Shown here: positions 48,122-60,457 of the stretch, piece after piece
How positions within the stretch are numbered: position 1 is the first letter of the stretch
How the letters are laid out: each line of letters starts with the position of its first letter
Source of the DNA: Anaeramoeba flamelloides
Taxonomy: Eukaryota > Metamonada > Anaeramoebidae
DNA: 64,000 nucleotides
Assembly: GCA_027625915.1 (NCBI GenBank)
Contig: JANTQA010000032.1
Coordinates: 9,238,001-9,302,000, forward strand
Direction of reading: 5' to 3'
The notes under the pieces: generated by a model
The model's database searches: none
Seen by the model: the letters and a program-made list of their open reading frames with translations, nothing else
Told to the model about the DNA's origin: nothing
Program-made: the position numbers and the translations under genes

Positions 48122-51059
48122 TTTAATCATACGTTTTAATTAATCCTTGATTTATTTTGGAATAACAAATTAGTTGAAAATAACAATTATTAACCTGATA
48201 ACAAAACTAATTATTTTACAAAAATAAAAAATATAAACAAAATAATTTTTTTTTATTTTCCTCTTTTTTTTTTAATTGTTCAAGCAATTTTTTATCATTA
48301 TAAAAAAGAAGAACTCGATTTTTATTAATTTGTTATTTACAATTTTTTTCAATAGCCAATGTAATTTATATTAGAAAATAATTTTTTAAAGACCCATTAA
48401 TCTACTAGCGGTAAAATGTCCAGCTTACAATCTGTGGGTTGGAGTTTGTTTCCACATAGCACCATGATTTTTGATTGTCTATCATTTTGCTTAAATAGTT
48501 AGAAAGCTACAAAAGTCAACAAGGTGTAATTTTAATTAAAAATCGGACTTGTGCTTCATAGAACGATAAATTCTTTGAAATAAATGTCTGGTTAATTTGA
48601 ATCTTTTTGGGCGATTATAAAAATTGAAACTGAAGGGAATTGGAACAAAATCCCAAACAATATATTGAGCAGATCTTATTTCTTGATGAAATAACCCGAT
48701 TTGTTTGATCAATTTTTAAATGAATATTTCTGATTCAAATTAGAAGTTCCGGGGGGTGATTTAATGGTTTGCTTGTTTTTCTCTTATATTTTTGTTCAGC
48801 AAAAAGAAAAAATTGATACAAACTCATATTTAAATCAAAAAATTTGTTTTTTTTCAAGTTTAAAATAATTATTGTATTTTTTTTGAAATTAAAATGGGTT
48901 TTTTATACTGTGTTATTTTCGTGGTTTGGTAGTTTTTTTTTAAAAGTATGTTTTTTTGTACAGTTCGTACAAATTGAATTTCAATTTTCTTTCAAAGGAA
49001 ATAATTTTTTTTAAATAATTCTAAGCTAGGTTGAATTTTGAATTTTTTCAAAAAATAGAAAAAATGAATTTAACTTTGAAAAAAAATAATTCATTTCTGA
49101 AAATATTATTTATGAATAAAATTAGTTTTGTTGTACTCAGATTTTTAGTTTATTTTTTCAATTTCAAGATGCTGTAAAATTTTTTTGAATTTGCTATTAA
49201 ATTTACTAGAAAAGATTTTTCTAGGGTAACTTGTCACTTATGGTTTACAATCCCTGGAATTTGAAAAAAAAATCATCTTGTGTAGGGTCTAGTCACTTGT
49301 TAATTTGGTTCTTATCTGATCGATCTTGAACTTGATATAGGTTTTAATAGTGGTTCAAGATGGCAATTATTACAAGTTATTTTTTTTTCTCCTAAAATCT
49401 GAATTTAAGAGTGGAAGGCTAATATATCAGAACTTAAATTATAAAAAGTTTATGATTTAGGTATTTTTTATGTTGAAATTTTTCAATTATTGGTTTTATT
49501 TGGATCTTTTTAAAAAAATTTTTTTCCTTTAGTTAATTGACAAAAAAATAAATCAAAATTTTCTTTTACGACCCAAAAATCGAAATTTATTCTTAATTTA
49601 AACACCTACAAATCTAATAGCCTTGGACTCTTCGATGAGGATTTCGGAAGAAAAAAAAAATAAATTTTCATAAATTTGCCATTTTGAACTACTATTAAAA
49701 CCTATATCAAGTTCAAGATCGATCAGATAAGAACCAAATTAACCAGTAACTAGACCCTACACAATATGATTTTTTTTTCAAATTCCAGGGATTGTAAACC
49801 TTAAGATCTAACTTAACCAAATTTAAACAAAACAACACAAAAATCAACAACCACCTTTCATTTCAGTTTTATAAATAAAAAAAAAAAAGAGTTAGATTTT
49901 CTGAAGAACTCTTTTGTATCTAAAATAATCCACCACGCGCCTAAGTTCTCATATTATTTGATTAATAAATGGGAAAAAATTTTCACTACATCTTCATTTT
50001 CCTTTTTTACTTCAACCAATCGCCGTAAAAATCGTCTATTGTAATTGGTTAACTTTTATTTATTTAACTGGTTCTTTTTAAGGATATATTGGATGAGGCA
50101 AGAATCCTATATGAATCAATATTTTGGAATTGAAAAATAGTTAATTAACTGATATTTTGCCTGATTAAAAGTCGACAAGAACCAAGCAAAAAGACCAAAT
50201 TATTTATTAATCATTTTTAGTTCAAAAATTTTTTTATTGAGAGCGAATTAGATACCTTAAAAGATCATTCTTCATTGGTTTAATAAAGATATTTTGTTTT
50301 TTCATTCATTTAAGGAAAAAGAATAATAGGAGATCTTGAAGTAAATTTTTTTGTTTAAATCTTGATGAATGTAAGGTATTATTGTAAAAGTATGCTTCTT
50401 TTTGAAAAACCAACACACCCTTGAAAACTTATAATTCATTAACAATTAAAAACTAAAAACACTCAATCACAATTTTCAAAACAACTGTTACAAAAAAAAA
50501 TTTTAAAAAACAACACAAAAGTACGAAAAAATGTATTAAAGTCCATGTGAACGATTTAACTAATTGGAAAAGTTAATTAGAAAAAATTTGGTCTTTTTTT
50601 GATTTTTATCTCTTTCTCAGATCTTAATTAACCTGATCAAATAAAAAATACGAGTTTCTAGATTAAAAATACGAAGTTTCGAAAAAATAAGAAATGTGGA
50701 TTTTTTTTTACACACTTTTTACAATATTATTTTTTTCTATATAACAAAAGACACTTTTTGAAATAGTATAGTAAGTATGTGGTTAATTATTAACAAAAAG
50801 TAGAATTTTTTCAAAAATTTTGTTGACAAGTCCTAAAATTAGAGTTGATTCAAGAACAAAATAAAAAACCAAATAAAAATCCAAAATAAATCAAGAAAAA
50901 ACAAAAGAAAACCAAAAACTGATATAAAAACCAAGTAAAAGAAAAGAAACCAATAAAAGGATCAAAAAAAATCGAGTTTCTAAGGAAAAAAATTTAGGAC
51001 TTTTAAAAGATTTGTGCAAAAGTAAAAAACATTTTTATTTCTTTTATCAAATCTATCAA
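48122..51059. other. Gene-free stretch between TMEM181-like and DUF4419 genes
   Basis: It contains a young foldback (49241-49801) and a possible tRNA-like relic at about 48395-48465. The last 200 bases before DUF4419 are A-rich, as expected for a 5' flank. No other frame looks coding. Confidence 0.55.
49241..49801. mobile_element. Foldback element H with near-identical 126-bp arms
   Basis: The left arm (49241-49366, starting GGTTTACAATCCCTGG after 'at') and right arm (49676-49801, ending CCAGGGATTGTAAACC) differ by only a handful of bases on direct reading, including 'atctgatcgatcttgaactt' in both. About 310 bp of AT-rich loop carries no protein. High arm similarity suggests a recent origin or ongoing arm conversion. 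Confidence 0.8.
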
Positions 51060-52178
51060 ATGTTTAAAAAAAAAAATTCTGTGAAAGTAAGTCTCCCGAT
51101 CAACCCCAAGAAGAAAATTTATGAAAAGACAAATCTGAAGATTTACAACAAATCATTTTTGGATGAGGTACGTAAAAAAGAGACTACGATCGAATGTGCC
51201 AGTGGCAATGACAAGGAAGTAATCAGCCGTGCACGTTTTAAGCCAAACAATCATTTACTTGCGATGTTACATCTCTCATTTTGTGATCATGTCCCAATGA
51301 TTCTAACACCTGACGACATCTGGCTGACCTTGTTACAAGGCTTCTCCACACACATCAACATAAATGCAGAAAAGTATCGAACGCGCTTTACACAAAGCTC
51401 CGAGAAGGAAACGATTAGAGTCAGGCACGACGGGCTGGTGAAGGGAGGCACTGATAGCCCCTGGCATGAAGTTTTCCCAATGTTTTCAAATGTGCTCAAG
51501 GAGAAACTCGGCGAAGAATTGCATGGATTTCTCGTCAAGGGATTTTCCACGACAACACCCGTCGTCGAAAACGCCTATAACATAATGCTCATGGACGTTG
51601 TCAAGTCCTACTATGATTACCGTGTTATGACAATGTGTGGGATCCCTGAGATCCATATCGAGGGCACCCTTGAAGATTGGGAGGGCTTGTATGATCGTGT
51701 TTCAAAGTTCGAGGAATTCGATTTAGGCTGGTGGTCAGAAAAGCTTCGCTATGTCTTGGGCAATATTGTGAAAACAGTCAAGTCAAAAGGGAAAAAAGAT
51801 AAGAAATTTTGGCAATCCTTTTACAAATTCAAATCCTTTTCAGGTGGAGACGTGGCTACAGGCTGGGTCAATATTCTGTTTCCTTATGACAAAAACGAGA
51901 AACTTAATCCTTATTGTAAAAATTATGACCCCAATAAAAAAGAAGACAAGAACCGATTTGGAGGAGACGGCTTAAATCTTGGGCAATACCCTTCAGGGTT
52001 AAGTAAAGTTCCTTTTATTTGGGAGTATTTTTCCCAAAAGTTTGATATGGATTTCTTTTCGGGATTTACTGGCTTGTTACAAGAAGAAAGGGACAACGGT
52101 GCACTAAGAACTAATATTGGGTGGGCTGTTGCCTACCAAGGTGGTCAAGAACTTGAAGAAAAACGACATCATTGGTAA
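51060..52178 (+). CDS. DUF4419 domain protein
   Basis: Intronless, 372 residues from the MFKKKNSVKV start. An ATG 16 codons upstream is possible but adds an aromatic-rich leader that the family does not need. DUF4419 hallmarks: 'NHLLAMLHLSFCDHVPMILTP' then DDIWLTLLQGFSTHININAE (about 64-104); 'KGFSTTTPVVENAYNIMLMD' (160-179); CGIPEIHIEGTLEDWEGLYD (193-212); and a closing 'GWVNILFPYD' with 'GFTGLLQEERDNGALRTNIG'. The family's biochemical role is unknown; it is scattered among fungi, amoebae and bacteria. The coding sequence is visibly richer in GC than neighbouring genes, with many C/G third positions in 51160-51760. The next gene downstream is 3.2 kb away. Confidence 0.9.
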   Translation: MFKKKNSVKVSLPINPKKKIYEKTNLKIYNKSFLDEVRKKETTIECASGNDKEVISRARFKPNNHLLAMLHLSFCDHVPMILTPDDIWLTLLQGFSTHININAEKYRTRFTQSSEKETIRVRHDGLVKGGTDSPWHEVFPMFSNVLKEKLGEELHGFLVKGFSTTTPVVENAYNIMLMDVVKSYYDYRVMTMCGIPEIHIEGTLEDWEGLYDRVSKFEEFDLGWWSEKLRYVLGNIVKTVKSKGKKDKKFWQSFYKFKSFSGGDVATGWVNILFPYDKNEKLNPYCKNYDPNKKEDKNRFGGDGLNLGQYPSGLSKVPFIWEYFSQKFDMDFFSGFTGLLQEERDNGALRTNIGWAVAYQGGQELEEKRHHW

Positions 52179-55100
52179 TTAGTATTGCTTTTTATTTGTG
52201 ATCTCATTTGATTTGACAAAAACCTTTGAACAAAAATAATTAAAAGGCAGAACAGAATCTATAATTACAGAGCTGTTAAGATACATTATTTATTAACTAT
52301 GCAAACTTTGTTATTGGAAAAAGATCTTTTACTTTTTAATTTTTATTTACTCAGTTTAAAAATTTAGTATTAACAAAATAAATCAACAAAATACAACAAT
52401 TTATTTGTTTTTTTTTTAAATTCTTAAAATGTTTTTTTTTTTTTTTTTGGATTAGCGTTTCGCAGGGGTATGTTTATTTTATCAATTTTGAGTGTCACTA
52501 TTTATTTGAAACTGAATTATTCAAAACATTTCTTTAGTCTAATAAATGAATTCTTAAATAGATAGGAGAGTGTCAGATAACTTTGTTAAATATATTTACA
52601 TATAAATTAAAAAAAGGAAATTCAAAATAATGAAAAAGTTATTCAAGAAAAAATAAATAAAAAAAAGATTATTTTATTGATCTTGAGTTAATATTTGATA
52701 CAATTACCTAGTCTTCACTTAATTTTTTTTTTGTTCTTGAATAGGAATACTTTTATTTGATAAATTTATGAGAAAACGATTTACTAGATATTTAGAAAGA
52801 TATTTTCAAAATGAATTTTAATTCGAATTTTGATTTTAATTATTTAATTCGTCTTTTTGGTTGCAGAAAATAGAATATTTTTTGATTTTTTCTTCAGAAA
52901 TACAGATTTATTAGATATAAACTCCATTTCACTCAAAGATTCCGATCTAAAAATGAAAAATTTATTTTGTTTTTTAAGGATCGACAAAACTACGATTGTT
53001 TAGAAATACAAGAAATAATAAATTTCCGGTTGGAGTGGACAAAAATCCAACAAAATACCTGAAAAAACCATAAATTTCAAAAAAAACATATGTTAAAAAA
53101 TTTTTGAAACCTTTCATTCGAACATCTAGTATAAAATTTCTCAATTTGTTTCGAAATTAAAATTGTTTAGAATAAAATTTTTCACTTGTAAATGTATGAA
53201 TTTTAAAAGAACATACAAAGATTAACTTTTCTTAATGTTTATTTGGGGTTTCAAATATTTTTTTTCACAATTTTAATTTTTGTAATAAAAAAAGAAAAAA
53301 GAAAAGAAGAAAAAGAAAATTGTACAAAAAAAAATTTTTTTACAAAAGTAGAAAAAATGATATTGTTCTAAAAAGCGAAAATTTATTTTCAGGAAAATAA
53401 TGAATTAAAATCATATAATCTGTTCTATTTCTATAATAAAACTGGGTACCTTTGATCGAAAAAGAGTTTATTTGTTTTGTATTTTTTTTTTAATTATTTA
53501 TTTTTAATTAATTAAAAAATCAATATAATTCTGAATCATACTTTTTAATTTTTATCTTAATTCTTATTTTTCCTGGAGTTCAACTTTTTAGAGTTTTTTT
53601 TTCGATTTTGAGAATTTAATAACTGTCTTTAACCCTTTGTAATGATATTTTTTATTTTTCCTTTGTTTGATCTTAATATTTGAAAAAAGAATTCTGAAGA
53701 CAAATTGCCAAAAACTTTCTCTTATTAGATATTTATAAATTGGAATTCGGAAAAGAAATTCAAGGCAACCTCTTGTTTTTCTTCTGTGCATGTTGAGAAG
53801 ATAAAGAATAAATTTTTTTCTTCATTTAATTTAATTGATTATTTTTTCATCATTGATGACAATTAGTCTATTTAAAAAGTTCATTATTATACGTTTGGTT
53901 TTCAAAAAGAAAATATTTGTTTCAAATATCGAAATACACCAATACACATTTTATTATATTTATTCTTGAATTAATTTCATAATTCTAAATGCAATAATTT
54001 ACTCCTTTCAAATCACAAATTAATAAAACATAAAATTTTATCAAAAAAATGTTCAAAAAAAAAAAATAGTTCTGTGTTTATATTGTGTTTTTTTTTTTGT
54101 AGTTTTTTTTAAATGAATAGCAAAGAATTTTATTTTAATTTCAAAGTTTTCAATATCTTTACTTTCTCAAAAAATCTCTTTAGCAGAAATTTTTGACCTT
54201 TAAATTTTCAAAAAGGTAACAACTATTTTAAAAGGGTAAGGACTTTTTGAAAAGTTTTATTGAGTTTTAAAAATGAAAAAAATTAAATAATTTCAATAAA
54301 TTAAAAGATTTTTCAGGTTTTATGTTTTAAAAAATGAATTTTTTTTTTTTAAATAAACTTTATATAAGTTTTATACTTTAAAAAAAGAGGTGGCACAAAA
54401 TTTAAATGTAATGTAGATATTATAGTGGGAAGAAAAAACATTTTTTTGGAGAAAAAATATATATTTTACTAAAATAGAAAAATTTTTAAAAAATTTGATT
54501 CTAAACCTCAAAAAAAAATTCTCTTTTCTCGAAGAGTTCTTGAACAAGTATAGACTTCATTATTTCTTTTTTTTTTTTTTTTTCAATTTTTTAGGTTAAA
54601 ATTCAATTTTTTTGTTGAAATATTCTTAAATATCTGCAAATTGTTAAAATTTAAATATCTTCTGTATTTTATTTTAATAATATTCCCTTTATATTTTGCA
54701 GAATATTGACCCAGTTTATATTATATTAAACACTATTAAAATTGATAACAAAACAACGAATTAATTTTTTTCTTAAAAAAAAATATTTTTAGGAAATATT
54801 ATCCACAGACTTAACTGTTAATTGTAATAGTTGGATAATATTTGAATTCAAAAAACTATTGGACCAAGATCCGTACATTATATTTTTAAATAATAGGATA
54901 AGTTTATTAATATTATTGATATTTTTGCAACTTTGAGAGTCTTGGTATTGATAATTCAACCTTGTAGAATATTTGATGAAAAATCAATATTTTTTTCGAA
55001 AAGTTTTGGGTTTTTTTACTTATACATAGATCATTTTTCATTGATGAGATAAACTAACTATTTTAATTAATCAGAATTTTGAGAGGCATTTGAACCAGGG

Positions 55101-55354
55101 TGTCAAGTATACGATTTACGTCAAATAATAACTTTTTTTGATTTTAGGCTACATTTGGCAACACCTTAATTCTTTAAATTTCAAATATGAGTATTAACAT
55201 TTTTTCGCTTAAGAACAAAAGACTTCTTGTTTGTAATTGTGAACTATTAAAAGGTCAAAAAGTTTCACAAAAAGGTCATACTGTTCAAGTCTTACAATTG
55301 GTATACTTTTCAAAATCTTATAATCATTTTTTTGTTTCAAATTCTACTTCAGAG
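52179..55354. other. Gene-free stretch between DUF4419 and phosphatase genes
   Basis: Repeat E copy 3 occupies 52905-53475. A reverse frame at 53588-53791 (MHRRKTRGCLEFLFRIPIY...) has no recognised relative. The remainder is AT-rich sequence with homopolymer runs. Confidence 0.55.
52905..53475 (+). repeat. Dispersed repeat E, copy 3
   Basis: Begins 'aaactccatttcactcaaag' and ends 'gatcgaaaaagagtttattt', parallel to the copies at 9870 and 15495, without a foldback insertion. Confidence 0.7.
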
Positions 55355-56675
55355 ATGAACAACTTCAAAATTTTCCTTTTTATTGCTCTTCTTCTTCCTT
55401 TTTGTTTAACAACAAAAAAATTACAATTATATCAACTTGTAACAAGACACGGTAAACAATTTGTTTTCATAAAATGGTTGGACTCAAAAAAAAACGAGTT
55501 CTCCTTCAGGAATTAATTCGGGTTTTGTAGATTTACAACCAGATGTTAATAATCCAAATGCTTTTTTTTTTTTTCATTTGTTCATTTTTTATTTTCTTCG
55601 AAATTCAATAGGAGATCGATCTCCACTTTACCCACTACCAAACACGGACACTGAGTGGTATTGCCATTTAACACAATACCAATATCCAAGTGATACCTTT
55701 GATGATAAAATTCAGCTCTCTCGATTGTACCGTGAAACGTTCCCCATGAATGAGCAAGTCTTGAAAGGAAACTGTTCGATCGGGCAATTAACAACGAAAG
55801 GGTTTGAGCAGCACCAAAGCGTCGGATCGAATTTACGTAGTAAGCTGATTCTTGAAACAAATTTTTTAAACGACAAACTGGACCAATCGGAAACCTATGT
55901 AAGATCTACAGACATTCGAAGAACCCTGTTAAGTGCACAGGGGCTCCTTGAGGGCATGTACCCAACGACTACACAACAAAATGACAATATTGATGTTGTC
56001 ACTATCCATACAATTGACGATAAAACAGAAAACATGTATCCCAATTCTGACTATTGCCCAAAAATTGCTCAATTAAAAAAAGAGATCGAAAATTCAGATG
56101 GTTACAAAGAGGAATTAAAGAAAATGCAAGACGTCACAGACGAATTAAATTCCATCTTTGGAACAACAGATTTAGGTGGTTTATCTTTATCGAACATTTA
56201 CACAACAGTCGTATGCTATCAGGCCCACGGTAAACCATTGCCCTCGGGAATAACTGAAAGCATGATCGAGAGATTGCATACGCACCATACATGGTCATTA
56301 AATTACCTTTTTGGAAATACAGAATATGTGAGAATTACAAGCGTCATGTTTTTAAAAGACTTGTTAGAAGCAATGCTCTTTAAAACAACTAACCAGAACA
56401 ATTATAAATTCATGCTTTATAGCGGACACGAAACTACCGTTTATCCTCTCATTAAATTATTAGGAATAAATACAGTCGAAGAAATTCCCTATGCGGCACA
56501 TTTATCCTTCCAACTCCTCAAGGAATATAAGAAATATTTTGTAAGAATCACCTTTAATGACCAAGTTTTGACAATTCCCCAATGTAAACTCCAGGATTGC
56601 CCTTTTAATAAATTTTATAAACTCGTAATGGAGTTAATCCCCAATAGTTATTCTCAAATTTGCCAAACAAATTAA
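55355..56675 (+). CDS. Secreted histidine acid phosphatase
   Basis: Exons 55355-55451 and 55612-56675; intron 55452-55611 (GTAAAC...AATAG, 160 nt). Splicing gives QLVTRHGDRSPLYPLPNTDT, the complete catalytic motif RHGxRxP at residues 31-37. Product 386 residues. MNNFKIFLFIALLLPFCLTT is a signal peptide, which is why I prefer this ATG over the in-frame one 56 codons upstream. The mid-domain 'VRSTDIRRTLLSAQGLLEGM' is the usual substrate-pocket arginine region. The second catalytic motif is LYSGHETT, with the His-Glu pair at about 305-306 (HD in most acid phosphatases, HE in phytase-like members). It is expected to hydrolyse phosphomonoesters in the lysosome or outside the cell. No C-terminal membrane anchor is seen. 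The best comparison is the ACP2/prostatic acid phosphatase group. Confidence 0.93.
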
Positions 56676-57527
56676 TTTTTTATTTATTTCTTTTTTTTTA
56701 ATACATCACATTTCTTAACGAACTATTATTTAGTCTGTTTAAAATCTCATTAATCTTCAATAATTTGAATTATCCTTCAAGTTTTTTTTTTTGTGTGTGT
56801 GTGTTTTTTATATAATTTAATTTTTTGTCTACCCTGAAACAATATTACAAGATTTTTCTTTTATTGGTGAAATATGTAAAATAAACAGAAATACACCAAT
56901 TTTTATTCACAAAACAGAATTGAAAATTGAAAATATGTTAATTTCAGTAAATAAAAAAAAAATTCAAATTAAAAAATTTAAAATTAATTAATTTTTTTTA
57001 AAAAATTAATAAAATTTCAATTGGAATTCAAAAGATTTAATCGAAATAATAAAAAAAAAAAGAAATATATAAGTAAAGATATAATAAATTAATGAATCCT
57101 AAAAGTTGGATACCAAATTAAGTCTTAGAGAATTAAAATTAATTGGGTATAACTCAAGTATTTTACTCATTTTTTTTTTGAATTTTGGAAAAACTACATA
57201 TGCTTTAATATAGTTTTCTGTTCATCTTGTAAAATCAAGGGATTTTCTTAATAGAGCAGAAACACACAAATAAAGCACGGTTGTTTTTTTTTTTTTGAAA
57301 AAATTTGTTTTGATTAAATAATCAATATATTTGATAATATTAATTTGTATTCTGGGAAACTACCTTTAGGTTTTTTTAATTTTAGAAATTAAAATAAGAT
57401 TTGATAAATTTTCTTTTTATTTCTCAAATTAAAAAAAAAAACATAGGAACTAGAAGAGTTCTGAAAGCACTCTACAACATTCTATAAATAAAATATTATT
57501 ACAATAATAAAAAATCAAAATTAATTA

Positions 57528-57722
57528 CAGTTAGTTCCACTTTTAAGGCACAAATTTTCAACATAATTTAAGGTACAAAAAATCTCAAATTAATGCACAA
57601 AATTCAGATTCTAGTAAAATAAATTGTAAAAAAAAAATTACAAATTTTGTGCCTTAAATTGAGATTTTTTTATCTGCAGTATATTTCGTTGAAAGTTTGT
57701 GTCTTAAAAGTGGAACTGACTG
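57528..57722. mobile_element. MITE A, copy 4
   Basis: Left end CAGTTAGTTCCACTTTTAAG preceded by TA (57526-57527); right end GTGGAACTGACTG followed by TA (57723-57724). Hairpin 195 bp. Confidence 0.85.
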
Positions 57723-58202
57723 TATTCAAAGTTAACTGTATTTAAGTTATATGTTAAGTTTTACAAAACGAAAAATCAAAATTCATTATTCATAAGCGAA
57801 CGGTATTTAAGTTATCTATCAAGTTCAAGAAAAAAAAAAAAAAAGAAATCCAGAACCATTACTTATTGCTTTATTAGAAATTACCATTTAGTTTATAAAA
57901 AATCAAATATCTTCTTTTTATTATTGATGGTTAAACTATGAAAAGATAGGAAAATTAGAAAATATTGATTTTTTTTTATGAATAAACTTAATTTGAAAAT
58001 AATTTCTGAATATTTCAATTTAAATCAAAAAGAACTAAATTTCAACCAATTAATTTGAAAACTAGACATTTTAAACATTTTTTTCAGAAAAATTTTAATC
58101 TTGAAATCTCTGTTTTTATATTTAAATTTATTTTTAGAAATTTAAGAATAAAAATATATAGAGTTTAATCAACAATTCTTCTAAAATAATAAAAAATATA
58201 TA

Positions 58203-58397
58203 CCTCCAGTTTCAAATTTAAGACACAAACTTTCAATCAAATTTAAGACATAAAAAAATCTCAAATTACATACAAAATTTGGAATTATTTTTTTTACAAT
58301 CTATTTTTACTAGAATCTGAATTTTGGTACTAAATTTGAGATTTTTTTGTACCTTAAATTTTGTTGAAAATTTGTGTCCTAAAAGTGGAACTGACTT
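58203..58397. mobile_element. MITE A, copy 5
   Basis: A more diverged hairpin: the left end 'cctccagtttcaaatttaag' replaces CAGTCAGTTCC; the right end is GTGGAACTGACTTT. TA is at 58201-58202 and 58398-58399. Confidence 0.7.
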
Positions 58398-58950
58398 TAA
58401 AGTGATTCTCATAGAAATGATATCTTTTAATAAACACAAAATTATATAGTTAACATACAGAACTCACATCAACATTTACAAAATCAATTTAATTATAAAA
58501 TAGATGTGTTTATTCTAGTATAAGGTGCATAATTAACAATTTCGATAAAAGTGGGGTCATTTTTTATAAAAAATATCCTAATTAACTTGATTTCAATTAT
58601 TATATTTTAAAAATTCAAAAGTTTATTTTTCTTTAATCAATTCTATTATATTAAAAAAAAACATTTTTACACCCGAAAATTTACCAATTATAAATCATAG
58701 ATTAATTAAGTATTTTTTTATTATTGATAATCTATTTTTCTGGTTCTTGTCCCTCATGTAGTTTATAGAAATCCTGTCGAAAGTAGAAATGTTTTTTAAT
58801 CTGGTAATACTAATAATAATACTATTGTTTTATTATATTTTTATTAATTTTTGTTCTTCTCCTTCTTCTTATAATAATATACTTTTCCGTAATGAAGCAT
58901 TTCTGTCAATAAATAACTAATAAAAACAACCCTTTTCATCAAGAATAGTA

Positions 58951-59461
58951 AACCATCTTTCATAATAATTGGCCCATTAAAAATCAAATTTTAAATAAAA
59001 ATATTTTTAATAATTGAAGTTATCTATTATAATATAAAAATTTAGATTTTAATATTCAATACTATACTCAAGAGATATTTATTTTTTGTCTAAAAATAAA
59101 AATAAAAAATAAAAAAAAACTGTTAAAAAAAATTGGGACATTTATTTTGAAAGAAGCATTACATAAAAATTAGAAAATTTAAAAAAGTAAAAAAACCCAT
59201 TTATCGATTCTCCTTACATTTGAATAACTAAATCTAATCTCTTTTTCATATTTGAAATCAAATTTTTCATTAATTCATCTGTTACTTCTTTCCAATTTTT
59301 CATTTTCATTTTCCATTTTAACAAAACACTGCTGAAAAAATAAAAAAGAGAAAAAATGATTTATTTACAAACTTTTCATTGTGAGAGGAAAAACTTCAAA
59401 ACAATACAAAAGCAATTCATTATTCAAATGTAAGATGGGCCATTTATTATGAAATTTAGTT
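58951..59461 (-). mobile_element. Tc1/mariner-type element, deletion derivative, copy 2
   Basis: A 511-bp inverted counterpart of 37668-38179, with TA on both sides (58949-58950, 59462-59463) and the same GCCCAT-bearing inverted ends. The transposase C-terminal segment reads like copy 1 up to 'LDLVIQM', then meets TAA. At that point the DNA is GTAAGG, so a splice donor in the parent element is conceivable. By eye over 90% of positions agree between the copies. Confidence 0.8.
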
Positions 59462-59971
59462 TATTTCAAAATTCACATTCATTTAAAAATAATCTATTTA
59501 CTTTCATATATTTACAAAATATAGGTTGATCCAAATTTATTTTTTTTTTTTTCGAGTTCCAATAACGTTTTTTTTCATCAAGTTATTATTTGAAAAAATA
59601 ATTTCAAAAAATAAAAATAAAAATAATAATCATAAAGATCTTTATTATTTGAGATTCAAGAATGTTTAAAAAAACAAAAATAATAATAATGAATAAATAA
59701 TAAAATTAAATAAATAAAAATAGGAATATTTATAATAATAAAATTAAGAGAATAAAAAGAAAAAGGAAAAAAAAAAATTGAAAAATAAAAAATAAAACGA
59801 ATTTTATCACTTATTTGGGATAACCACAAATACAAAAATCCAAAATTATTGAAATGAAATTAAAAGTAATAAATAGAAATAAGTTTCAAGTTGAAATAAT
59901 CATAAAAAGAAAAATAGGATTCTTTTTTTAGTTGGAAATCTCATTTTTGAACATTTCAAATCCTATTTAAT

Positions 59972-60457
59972 TTAATTTTTGATCCCAATTTTTGAAATAT
60001 TGTCAAGAATTGTTTGAGGGATAAGTACACAAAGAGATCCCTTTTTTGAATTAAAAGAGTTAATTAGAGAACGTAAGTACTGGATTGTAAGTAAGTAATC
60101 TGTTGCTTTTACACCCACAACATTGATCGCTTCTCTAATTGCTGTAATTGAACGGGCTTCTGCCTTTGCAAGTAATTTTTTGGCCTCTGCATTTCCTTTA
60201 GCCTGCTGTAATTGGGAAACCTTTCTGCCTTCTGCATCTAATACGATCTTTGCAGCCGAGCCTCTTGAACGTACAATCATAGATTCACGTCTTCCATCTG
60301 CAATTAAGACTGTTGCTCTTCTTTCACGTTCTTCTGTGATTTGGATTTCCATTGCTTGCTTGATGTCACCAGGTGGATTAATATTAAAAATTTCACATCT
60401 GTGAACAACAACACCCCATCTATTACAATCAGATTCAATTTGTTGTTTTAATTGCCT
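59972..60457 (-). CDS. Stomatin/SPFH family protein, last exon (partial)
   Basis: The frame opens after a TAG acceptor (60458-60460) with RQLKQQIESDCNRWGVVVHR and 'CEIFNINPPGDIKQAMEIQI'. This matches the end of the SPFH (band 7) domain of stomatin and SLP-2 relatives (W-G-...-V-x-R-x-E-I-...-P-x-x-...-A-M). A Glu/Arg/Ala-rich helical segment follows ('ERERRATVLIADGRRES', 'KGNAEAKKLLAKAEA'). The stomatin C-terminal signature comes next ('LLTIQYLRSLINSF', then 'CVLIPQTIL'). 161 residues are present. The membrane-anchoring N-terminus and most of the SPFH domain are missing. They must lie to the right of 60460, beyond an intron longer than 3.5 kb or outside the window. Stomatins scaffold membrane microdomains. 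Confidence 0.85.
   Translation of the reverse strand, partial: RQLKQQIESDCNRWGVVVHRCEIFNINPPGDIKQAMEIQITEERERRATVLIADGRRESMIVRSRGSAAKIVLDAEGRKVSQLQQAKGNAEAKKLLAKAEARSITAIREAINVVGVKATDYLLTIQYLRSLINSFNSKKGSLCVLIPQTILDNISKIGIKN

Larger units (their letters stand above)
56676..59971. other. Gene-free stretch with three DNA-transposon relics
   Basis: Contains two MITE A copies and the inverted Tc1/mariner derivative. A B-type fragment appears near 57400-57480 ('gcactctacaacattcta'). A short GT run is at 56794-56803. No gene recognised. Confidence 0.55.

Noticed and set aside
51287-51550. Reverse frame of 87 codons
   Set aside because: Antisense of the DUF4419 gene, which has strong family matches on the plus strand.
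55582-55860. Reverse frame of 92 codons
   Set aside because: Antisense of the phosphatase second exon.
60123-60404. Plus-strand Ala/Ser-rich frame
   Set aside because: Antisense of the stomatin exon.
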